The notes under the pieces: model-generated
Told to the model about the DNA's origin: nothing
The model's input: only the letters and a program-made list of their open reading frames with translations
Databases searched by the model: none
Position numbers and translations under genes: made by a program
Shown: one piece after another, positions 26,474-33,626 of the stretch
Layout: the number at the start of each line of letters is the position of its first letter
How positions within the stretch are numbered: position 1 is the stretch's first letter
Assembly: GCA_015233785.1 (NCBI GenBank)
Contig: JADFWT010000017.1
Location: 1-37,738, forward strand
DNA length: 37,738 bases
DNA from: Magnetococcales bacterium
GTDB lineage: Bacteria > Pseudomonadota > Magnetococcia > Magnetococcales > JADFWT01
Direction of reading: 5' to 3'

Positions 26474-28522
26474 TCACGAACGGTTCTGTTTGTAGGGGAC
26501 GTACGGGATCAACCCCTGCTCGAAGGCCATATCCTGAATCTCAGGCGGGGCCTTGCGAACGTCCATGACCAGACCATTCACCTCCAACATCCAGACCATG
26601 GGGTTCGTCTCAATCATCTCAGGAATGGACCACTTCGGATCCATCTGTCCTGTGTTCAACGCCTGCGAAATCTCACGGGCTTTTCCAGAAGCGGTCCCTT
26701 GGCTGACGCCAATCTTGGAGCACAGCTCCTTAGCCGTCATGTGAGGCTCGAAGGTCGGATCCCAGAGGAAGTTGATCTGACCGAGGGCATAGACGACACC
26801 TGCGGCCCAGCTCTTCGGTCTGCCCTTCAGCACCGGTGAGGGACGCTTCCGACAGAGGGCCGCCGTCATGGCGCGGGCAAGATCGGCATAGTCCGCCGTC
26901 AGGTGAGCAGCACAGAAGGCATCGGTGATATCGATGACCTTCTCGTAAACGGGACGCATCTTGATGGGGACCTTGGAGGCGGAAGCACCACCACTCCGTG
27001 ACCCTTGTTGGCGTGGGTCTTTGCCACTTTTTGACGTCTGACGCTTGTTGCCCTTGGAGTGGGAGCGCTTTGCGTCAGTTGAATCACCCAACCTATCCAG
27101 GCCCAACTCTTCCCACATCCAACTCGTGTCATAAGGCTCGTCCCCCTGGGCCTTGGCCCTGCGCATCTCATGATTCTCCAGATCCTTGAGCCACCGGATC
27201 ACCTTCTCACGCCCAGCTTTTGTTCTCATGGCCTGCTTGGGCGTCTTGTCTCCGAGCGCAGGAATCCGTTCCCTCATGGTGCGCCTGTAGTGGCGATCGA
27301 ATAGCTGCTGGAGGATCTTCGCCTTTTCCTCTGGTGGGATGTCAGAAGCATCATCGGGCTCATCCGGCTCTCCGCTCCCCTCCCTGGATTCCATGAACTG
27401 CTCCGGCGTCTGGTGGCTGGTCAGCGGTGGCCCTAACAGATCGCCTGCATGCTTGGTCAGTAGGGCCGCCCCACGGTCTGCCCTTCCTTTGGAGTTGACA
27501 GACAGGAGCAGACGCCCTTTCTTCAGCTCAAGCGTGCCCAGCACCGTCAGCCCAGACTCGTGCGTGGTGCTGAGAGCGACACCGCCGCTTTGGGATGCTG
27601 TTTTCTTTCTCCCACCCTCCATTTCTAGCCAGTTCCAGAAAGGATCATCACTCGGCTCCGACTCCATGCCTGGGATGCCGGATATCCTCTGGATCAGGTC
27701 AGCGTCCTTGCCAGCTTTGACAGGGAAATGAACCTCAGAGATCAGCAGTTCTTCGCCTTCCATGTTGAAGAGCGGCGTCTGGGGTCGTGTTGAATGCTCG
27801 ATATTTTCAAGCAACCATGTGCTGGTGAAGACGTAAACAGAATCTGGAAGGATGATCTCCAGGACTTTCTCCCGAGTCAGATTTACACCCCTTGCCGCTT
27901 CATGCTTTCGGACATTCTCCATGGTTTGGTCCACGACTTCATTCAGTATCATCTCGACGCGATCTGCGCGTTTACGGCCATACGGAAGGATTCCACCGGA
28001 GATCACCGTCTTCTTCCCGACAGTGACGACTCGGGTAGCAATGACGTCCCATTTCGCCAGGGATTCCGAGGCTGCCTTCTCGATGACGGTCACCGGAGGC
28101 CCCCCTCGGATGAGATCCTGCAACACCAAATGACGTCCTGGGGAGAGATCGACAATTTCGTATAGGCTCATCACCGAGTCGCGCAATGCACGCAGGTACT
28201 GTTTGCCCGGACCAGCCACACGCCAGCTTCGCTTCTTCAGGAAGTCATCTACCACTGAGATGCTGTCAGGCGGGTATCTGCGGGTAAGGAAATCCTCAAA
28301 TGCACATCCCCAAAGCGTCGTGGATCCCCACTCGCCGAGAATCTCTCCCAGCTCATCAGGATGCATATCGACCTTCTCACACACCGGCAGCAGGTGCGAA
28401 TCCAGCAGCACCTCGTTCAACCGCTCCTTCCATGGATCACGACTGCAAAATTTGATCAGCTCGTCGATGGCTTTGTTTGAGGCCGTTCTCGACCCGCCTT
28501 TTTTTCTCATTTCAGCATCCAC
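26474..28522 (-). CDS. DUF6398-type multidomain protein of unknown function
   Basis: A 682-residue soluble protein. Residues 1-380 are unrecognised, with possible nucleic-acid- or protein-binding features only. Residues 405-450 carry DRHYRRTMRERIPALGDKTP, a motif seen in proteins related to SEC-C and plasmid-type chelation families. A basic Ser-rich linker (about 480-515) leads to a C-terminal domain (about 522-625) with DAFCAAHLTADYADLARAM, KRPSPVLKGRPKSWAAGVVY and CSKIGVSQGTASGKAREI, which matches my memory of DUF6398. The end of that domain looks like a helix-turn-helix. The start may be GTG 28522 or ATG 28510; neither has a good ribosome site. It is first in a probable operon with the 56-residue gene and the sensor kinase. 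Its molecular role is unknown. Confidence 0.8.
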   Translation of the reverse strand: MDAEMRKKGGSRTASNKAIDELIKFCSRDPWKERLNEVLLDSHLLPVCEKVDMHPDELGEILGEWGSTTLWGCAFEDFLTRRYPPDSISVVDDFLKKRSWRVAGPGKQYLRALRDSVMSLYEIVDLSPGRHLVLQDLIRGGPPVTVIEKAASESLAKWDVIATRVVTVGKKTVISGGILPYGRKRADRVEMILNEVVDQTMENVRKHEAARGVNLTREKVLEIILPDSVYVFTSTWLLENIEHSTRPQTPLFNMEGEELLISEVHFPVKAGKDADLIQRISGIPGMESEPSDDPFWNWLEMEGGRKKTASQSGGVALSTTHESGLTVLGTLELKKGRLLLSVNSKGRADRGAALLTKHAGDLLGPPLTSHQTPEQFMESREGSGEPDEPDDASDIPPEEKAKILQQLFDRHYRRTMRERIPALGDKTPKQAMRTKAGREKVIRWLKDLENHEMRRAKAQGDEPYDTSWMWEELGLDRLGDSTDAKRSHSKGNKRQTSKSGKDPRQQGSRSGGASASKVPIKMRPVYEKVIDITDAFCAAHLTADYADLARAMTAALCRKRPSPVLKGRPKSWAAGVVYALGQINFLWDPTFEPHMTAKELCSKIGVSQGTASGKAREISQALNTGQMDPKWSIPEMIETNPMVWMLEVNGLVMDVRKAPPEIQDMAFEQGLIPYVPYKQNRS

Positions 28523-28786
28523 GCTTTTGGGTTGGACCTGGATGACATTGTATCACCTTCGCTGCCCACCTCCCCGGGATGCCATGCAGCATGTGTTTGA
28601 GATGAGATTACCAGCGCTCTCCGAATCCACTCTACCGCGCCAGGGAAATAGAGGTCACCCGCTCATGACAATAACGACCGCAGTGACCAGGGGTATCGTA
28701 TACTGGCCAAGTTTAATTGTACTGGGGAATCGGTGTCAGTATGGGTAGAGTGGCTGGCATGAAACCATCTATCCGGAGAGATCACC

Positions 28787-29377
28787 ATGCACACCCCCCT
28801 CGACCCCGCCGCCATCGACCAACTGTTTCGAACTGCCCGCAGCCACAACGGCTGGCTGGACAAGCCGGTCTCCCGTCAGCAGATCGAAACGATCCATGAC
28901 TGGATGAAGTGGGGCCCCACCTCCGCCAACTGCCTCCCGGCCCGGCTGGTGTTTCTGACCACGCCCAAGGCCAAGGAACGGCTGAAACCGGCCCTGGATG
29001 CGGGCAATATAGAGAAGACCATGACCGCACCGGTGGTGGTGATTCTCGGCTATGATCTAGCCTTTCCTGACACGCTTCCCCGGCTCTTCCCCCACACCGA
29101 CGCCCGCTCGTGGTTCGCCGGAAACGATGAAAAGATCCTGGCCACCGCCAAGCTCAACAGCACCCTCCAGGGTGCCTATCTGATCATGGCAGCTCGGGCG
29201 GTGGGGCTCGACTGCGGCCCGATGTCCGGCTTCGACAACGCTATGGTGGACGCCGAGTTCTTTCCGGGCGGCACAGTAAAGTCAAACTTTCTCTGCAATT
29301 TGGGTTACGGCGACCCAGACAAGCTCTTTCCACGTCTGCCCCGACTCGACTTCAAGGAGTGCTGTGAGATTCTGTAA
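28787..29377 (+). CDS. rutE: RutE-type nitroreductase family oxidoreductase
   Basis: A 196-residue flavin-dependent reductase, the same length as RutE. Family landmarks are present: ARSHNGWLDKPVS, MKWGPTSANCLPAR, a TAPVVVILGYD strand, LFPHTDARSWF, GLDCGPMSGFDNAMVDAEFF and NLGYGDPDKLFPRLPRL. RutE (malonic semialdehyde reductase) uses FMN and NAD(P)H to make 3-hydroxypropionate during uracil breakdown. No other rut genes are near, so the substrate here may differ. GGAGAG lies 7 nt before the ATG. It stands alone between the DUF6398 operon and the Fic gene. Confidence 0.88.
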   Translation: MHTPLDPAAIDQLFRTARSHNGWLDKPVSRQQIETIHDWMKWGPTSANCLPARLVFLTTPKAKERLKPALDAGNIEKTMTAPVVVILGYDLAFPDTLPRLFPHTDARSWFAGNDEKILATAKLNSTLQGAYLIMAARAVGLDCGPMSGFDNAMVDAEFFPGGTVKSNFLCNLGYGDPDKLFPRLPRLDFKECCEIL

Positions 29378-29688
29378 ATGGAGGGAGGTCAGTGGCGCAG
29401 TTTCAAGCGGTGACAACGCCTGAACATCGACCGTTCCACCTGACACTCGGGAAGCGGATCCTGGGAATGCCACACATCTATCCCCTCTCCTGAAATGACA
29501 CCCACAGAAGCTCGGCTGTTCTTCTGCTGTCGAAAGCGGCATTCGCGTATCAAGTGTGTCGATTCTGACGCTAAGGAGGGCGTTTGATAAACAATTCGAA
29601 ATATCCGTTAAATCGGCATGGATACGGAGTCGACGGCATGGCTGATCACTCTGAAGGGGGCAATCTGCAAGTTTGGGCGCTCTGAGAT

Positions 29689-29731
29689 CTCTGGTAGCCT
29701 CTCCGTCAGGTCAGAGAGTTGGCGACACTAT
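29689..29731. repeat. 43-bp dispersed repeat, copy B
   Basis: A 42/43 match to copy A at 23181-23223, in the same orientation. It lies 62 bp before the fic start codon and 6 bp before the palindrome there. It holds the same CTCTC-N10-GAGAG hairpin. Confidence 0.85.
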
Positions 29732-29737
29732 GTTTTA

Positions 29738-29754
29738 TCCTCAACCTATGAGGA
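29738..29754 (+). promoter_or_regulatory. Candidate operator of fic
   Basis: TCCTCA-ACCTA-TGAGGA is a perfect 6-bp palindrome. A further half site, TGAGGA, lies at 29782-29787 and overlaps the fic ribosome site. The Fic protein has a C-terminal winged-helix region, so self-repression at these sites is plausible. Confidence 0.5.
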
Positions 29755-29793
29755 AAATATGCTATGGTTCTCATCATATATTGAGGAGAATTC

Positions 29794-30915
29794 ATGAAAT
29801 ACATTTGGGAACAAGATGATTGGCCTTCCTTAATTTATGAAGACTCTCTCCTTCTTCAGCCTCTTTCTGAAGCGAGGAGAAAGCAGGGCTTGCTACTTGG
29901 GCGGCTTCTGAGTCTGGGGTTCGATTCACAGCGCGAGGCGCTGTTAAGCACGTTCACCGAGGATGTGATCTCCACCTCAAAGATTGAAGGGGAGGACCTT
30001 GACCGCAACTCAGTCCGGTCCTCGATTGCGCGTCGTCTAGGCGTACCAAATGCTGGGCTAAAAGTTAGAGATCGTCGGGCTGAGGGCGTCATTGAGATGC
30101 ATCTGGACGCCGTCAACCAGTTTGATCAACCCTTGAGCAAAAGTCGTTTATCGGCTTGGCATGCGGCTATGTTTCCGACGGGATGTTCTGGGCTAGAGAA
30201 GATCATTGTGGGTGAATACCGTGATGATCTGAAGGGAGCCATGCAAGTGGTATCCGGTCCTATTGAGCGTCCTCGTATTCACTATCAAGCCCCACCTGCG
30301 GATTCTCTTGATATGGAGATGCGTCGTTTTGTCCGTTGGTTCAACCATCCGCCCAAGGCATTGGATGGGGTGATACGCGCAGGGATAGCCCATCTGTGGT
30401 TTGTGCTGTTACATCCTTTTGATGACGGGAATGGGCGTATAGCGAGGGCTGTGGCGGATATGGCCCTTGCACAGGATGAGAAATCCCCAAAGCGTTTTTA
30501 TAGTCTTTCCAGAGAAATTATGGAGCAGCGCAAGGGCTACTATGAGGCCCTAGAGCGTGTAAACGAGACCGAATTGAACATAACGTACTGGCTTCTGTGG
30601 TTCATACAGTGTTTTGAGCAGGCCATCGAAGGTGCCGAGGGCGTCATTGAGGCGGTCATGGCTAAGTCTCAATTTTGGCAGCGTCACGCGAGTACATTAT
30701 TGAACAAACGGCAGCGGAAGGTGATTGACCGTTTGTTGGATGGGTTTGAGGGGGGAATGACGGCTAAGAAGTGGGCGGCAATGGGAAAATGTAGTATTCA
30801 AACGGCGCAGCGGGATTTGTTGGACTGTGTGGAGAAGGGGTTGATGTTGCGCAATCCAGGTGGCAGCAAGCGAACCAGTTATCGGTTGAGATTAGCGTCT
30901 GATGAGCGACTCTGA
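29794..30915 (+). CDS. Fic-family AMP-transferase, N-terminal inhibitory helix type
   Basis: A 373-residue protein. It opens with a DUF4172-like segment (KYIWEQDDWPSLIYE), and the inhibitory helix motif TSKIEG at 61-66 fits the (S/T)xxxE(G/N) rule for class II Fic proteins, in which Glu65 blocks ATP. The active site HPFDDGNGRIAR starts at His207 and is complete, so AMP transfer to a hydroxyl side chain is expected. The last 80 residues look like a winged helix (MTAKKWAAMGKCSIQTAQRDL), suggesting DNA binding. GAGGAG lies 4 nt before the ATG. No separate antitoxin gene adjoins it, as expected when the inhibitory helix is internal. Target proteins are unknown. Confidence 0.92.
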   Translation: MKYIWEQDDWPSLIYEDSLLLQPLSEARRKQGLLLGRLLSLGFDSQREALLSTFTEDVISTSKIEGEDLDRNSVRSSIARRLGVPNAGLKVRDRRAEGVIEMHLDAVNQFDQPLSKSRLSAWHAAMFPTGCSGLEKIIVGEYRDDLKGAMQVVSGPIERPRIHYQAPPADSLDMEMRRFVRWFNHPPKALDGVIRAGIAHLWFVLLHPFDDGNGRIARAVADMALAQDEKSPKRFYSLSREIMEQRKGYYEALERVNETELNITYWLLWFIQCFEQAIEGAEGVIEAVMAKSQFWQRHASTLLNKRQRKVIDRLLDGFEGGMTAKKWAAMGKCSIQTAQRDLLDCVEKGLMLRNPGGSKRTSYRLRLASDERL

Positions 30916-31243
30916 TCTCATTGAGTATGACGTCATCAACCGTTCAAAAGGGATTCACCGCCAACCTGGGGCAGGGGGCTTCAAGTCTTTGAACAATCGT
31001 ATATATTTGATATATTTAACATAATGTTAATTATGCGACACGAATCCCCATCCAATATCGTGCCCAGGTATGGCGCTACCAAGCGAAAAACACCACCTTA
31101 CTCTCTATCAAAAAACTGCTTTCAGTGCTTACTGACAACCGGTTGGAGAGGAGCGGAAGAACCACTTTTCTGTCCTTATCGGGAGTCAAAATTCAATGGC
31201 GATTCACACCCTGGATTGACTGATTTCAACTGATTCAGGAGAA
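30916..31243. other. Intergenic region with two perfect palindromes
   Basis: No supported gene; the 69-codon frame at 31024 has no ribosome site. ATGACGTCAT is a perfect palindrome at 30927-30936, and TTAACAT-A-ATGTTAA is another at 31016-31030 in an AT-rich stretch. Either may bind a regulator. Confidence 0.5.
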
Positions 31244-31813
31244 TTAAATTAATTCTACCATGTCTTGAATAAAGGATGCGGTTTGTGTCAATTGTTGATT
31301 GCGCAGGCTGTCCAGGAACTCTGTTCTAGATTTCGGTGGATTCCTGAGTCTGTTCCTTTGAGCTCTGGCAACTGACAATACAGACGCTGGATTGAGATCA
31401 ATCAGGTTCATCACAAAATCATCGGGGTGTTCGGTAAAGATGTTAAACTCATCAAGAATCTCAGATGGGAAATCCTTCTGATTGAAGGTGACAATCACCT
31501 CGGCTCCTGATCTGATGGCGGCGGCCAAAACATGACGGTCATTGTTGTCAGGGAGGCGCAGCCCTCCTATAAGCTGTTCATAGCCACTCACCAGACAATC
31601 CTCAACCACTGCGTCCATGAGATTTCGTGTTCTCTGGAGCTGTTTCAGACTGAGGTCAGGACGATTCTTTAGAAGGTTTCTGGTCCACTCCTCATGTATT
31701 TGATCCGTCCAACGTGCCCGAAAGAGATTTGTCGTGGCCAAGCCGATCAACAAATCTCTTAGCGGGGCCGGATAGAGGACACAGGCATCGAGAATTACAG
31801 TAAAACTAGCCAC
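31244..31813 (-). CDS. PIN-domain toxin (PIN_3/VapC-like)
   Basis: A 189-residue ribonuclease-type PIN protein. Acidic metal-binding residues are visible: Asp9 (TVILDACVLYP), the glutamates of IHEEW, DNNDRHVLAAA and TFNQKDFP. The family cleaves RNA, in studied cases tRNA or rRNA, to halt growth. The GTG start at 31813 is one base after the antitoxin stop at 31815, so the two are translationally coupled. The C-terminal 50 residues (NLIDLNPASVLSVARAQRNR) are longer than in short VapC proteins but normal for the PIN_3 group. The metal site appears intact. Confidence 0.87.
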   Translation of the reverse strand: MASFTVILDACVLYPAPLRDLLIGLATTNLFRARWTDQIHEEWTRNLLKNRPDLSLKQLQRTRNLMDAVVEDCLVSGYEQLIGGLRLPDNNDRHVLAAAIRSGAEVIVTFNQKDFPSEILDEFNIFTEHPDDFVMNLIDLNPASVLSVARAQRNRLRNPPKSRTEFLDSLRNQQLTQTASFIQDMVELI

Positions 31814-31814
31814 C

Positions 31815-32267
31815 TCAATATCCCATATCCAGATCCTGAGCCTGCTCAGCCAATTTGTCTAGAGCATCCTGACTCTGATTGAGGCTTTTCTCCCGATACG
31901 CCATCAAGTCCTTGAACTGCACCCTCCTGCGCACGCCAACCTTATGGAAGGGTATCTTGCCATCCTCCAAGATTTTCACCAGATAGGGTCTGGATACATT
32001 TAAGAAGTTAGCTGCTTCTTGGGTAGTCAGTTCAGCGTGAATAGGCACGAGAGAGACTGTATTCCCTTGTGCCATTTGATCCAGAATTTGAAGCAGCATA
32101 CGGATTGCTGACATGGGCAATTTAAGTTCAAGATTTTGTTCTACCAGCAATAAATTGGCTTCCTGTCGATCGCCTAGTGTAGTCGCTAACTGGCGACTGC
32201 CTAATGCAGCCATTTCCATATCATGTTCTGATGGGGATTCCATGATTTGATGACGAGTCAAAGCCAT
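31815..32267 (-). CDS. Excisionase-like HTH antitoxin paired with the PIN toxin
   Basis: A 150-residue protein. The start at 32267 is chosen because TAGGAG lies 7 nt upstream; the frame stays open to 32339 but that start lacks a site. The C-terminal half has an excisionase/MerR-like helix-turn-helix (LTTQEAANFLNVSRPYLVKI, then HKVGVRRRVQFKDLMAYREK). The N-terminal half is helical. Proteins of this type are paired with PIN_3 toxins, neutralise them, and repress their own operon. Three 9-bp repeats upstream may be its operator. Confidence 0.85.
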   Translation of the reverse strand: MALTRHQIMESPSEHDMEMAALGSRQLATTLGDRQEANLLLVEQNLELKLPMSAIRMLLQILDQMAQGNTVSLVPIHAELTTQEAANFLNVSRPYLVKILEDGKIPFHKVGVRRRVQFKDLMAYREKSLNQSQDALDKLAEQAQDLDMGY

Positions 32268-32393
32268 CTTGAGTCTCCTAAAGACGTGTGGCCTAGTGGC
32301 CAGTATAGGGGGCACGGACAATGAGTCTCCCCGCAGCAAGCGGAAAGGACCTAATCCCGGTAAAGGTTAGACATCAACATGTATGGTATTATC

Positions 32394-32420
32394 CGAAATA
32401 AACGAAATGAACGCAATAAA
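32394..32420. repeat. Three tandem 9-bp repeats upstream of the toxin-antitoxin genes
   Basis: CGAAATAAA, CGAAATGAA and CGCAATAAA lie head to tail. They are 127 bp before the antitoxin start on its promoter side. Such short direct repeats are usual binding arrays for excisionase-like HTH proteins, although iterons look alike. No replication gene is present. Confidence 0.55.
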
Positions 32421-32762
32421 TGAAAAGATCAAAGGCCACTAACGAGTAAATATTATAGGACCTTTGATTGATGCCTTTTCGTGATGGGGTCTTCTGGGCA
32501 GGCAGGAGAATTCACGAAATCTTTGGCATCGCACGGGCAGCTGACAGCAATTTCTAATTCGGGGCCAGGGGATTCTCTAGAAGTTCAAGAACATGAAGAC
32601 TGTCACGCTCAGATAATTGGACCGATTCGGCCCTGCCAATGACAACGGCTTCTGACGCTTGTAGGCGCGCTGGGCTGCCTTGATGCGTTTCTCTGAGCTC
32701 AGTAGATGCAACTCTTCACTGGGTGAACAGCTCTCGATCACCTGACGCACGATGCTGGGAGT

Positions 32763-33199
32763 ACTCCCCTTGATGTGAACCCAGCCGAGCGGTGACAGGT
32801 AGGTCAGGTGGTCGTAGGACACATCCTAGCTGTCCGCACATCCGTGATGGGCTTCATATGCACCGTGTTCCAGAGGATGATGGCAGCTACGACCAAATTG
32901 AGGCCAGAAGCCCGATAGCACTGATTCTCGAACGAGCAGTCGCGCACCATGCCTAGTCGAGGATGAACAACGTACGCTCAATGCGGCCCAGTTCATGCTT
33001 GACCAGGGCCAGATGGTTTTGGCGTGGGTACGACGCCAGCTTGCGGATTATCAGCGATGCCGTGACAGTACCGAGGCGGACCGAACTGGCAAGTTGCAGT
33101 ATGTCTACCCCACTGGCTTTCAATCTCATGGGTGCGGTTCGGCGAACCGAACAGTTCTTGAAACTTTGGCCATTTCTTTGTGTCGCCGATGTCACGCAT
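32763..33199 (-). pseudogene. Remnant of a Tn3-family transposase gene (tnpA)
   Basis: Pieces of a Tn3-type TnpA C-terminus lie in different minus-strand frames: [14 protein letters not shown], then [26 protein letters not shown] and [12 protein letters not shown], then [20 protein letters not shown] with ILWNTV, and last [17 protein letters not shown]. The normal section between ERTLFILD and SFENQ is missing, stop codons interrupt it, and at least two frame changes are needed. The gene is dead. It faces away from a tnpR fragment, as in intact Tn3 transposons where res lies between them. Confidence 0.85.
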
Positions 33200-33213
33200 G
33201 CGTGGTGATTATC

Positions 33214-33321
33214 GACTGTAACGAGATCCGCAAGCTAAGAGGAGACGGTATGGGTGCGACTGCTATTGCCAAGAAGTTGGGGATCGGTCGAGCCTCGGTC
33301 TGCCGGGTGTTACAGGACTAA
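33214..33321 (+). pseudogene. C-terminal remnant of a Tn3-family resolvase gene (tnpR)
   Basis: The frame ends [20 protein letters not shown], then KLGIGRASVCRVL, the helix-turn-helix end of serine resolvases. The catalytic N-terminal domain is absent. It abuts the tnpA remnant, so the res site and the starts of both genes have been lost by one or more deletions. Confidence 0.8.
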
Positions 33322-33335
33322 CGTATATAGCCCAC

Positions 33336-33407
33336 ATGAGCGACACCGACTACTGGTTCGAGTGCCCGAAGTGCCGTCAGCGGGAGAAGCGCAGTCTTGG
33401 GATGTGA
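33336..33407 (+). CDS. Very short zinc-ribbon-like frame (23 codons)
   Basis: ATG at 33336 begins MSDTDYWFECPKCRQREKRS and ends after 23 residues. The CPKC knuckle looks like half a zinc ribbon, so this is probably the start of a truncated gene left beside the resolvase remnant. There is no strong ribosome site. Coding status is doubtful. Confidence 0.25.
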   Translation: MSDTDYWFECPKCRQREKRSLGM

Positions 33408-33626
33408 AGCCCTTCAACAATTACGAATCCGTAGTGCGGGTTTGCCAAAACTTTGGCAGCCTCGGTATCATGATCGCCGGACCCAGCGGCATGGCCCCAG
33501 AGCGCAGACCGGAGATTGTCGGGCTCGGTATGAAGTCGATTCTTTCCGGTATCCGCCTACCATCCTGTGTCGCATCATCGCAACGACAAGGTTTTTTCTG
33601 TGCAATCATCAATGGATCCGTTACCT

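Larger units (their letters stand above)
29378..29793. other. 416-bp spacer upstream of fic
   Basis: No supported gene. It contains the second copy of the 43-bp repeat (29689-29731), a TCCTCA-N5-TGAGGA palindrome (29738-29754) and the fic ribosome site GAGGAG at 29784-29789. Confidence 0.6.

Noticed and set aside
31024-31233. 69-codon frame after fic
   Set aside because: No ribosome site, random-looking composition, and it begins inside a palindrome.
32394-32420. 9-bp repeats as plasmid replication iterons
   Set aside because: No replication gene is present, and the position fits a toxin-antitoxin operator better.
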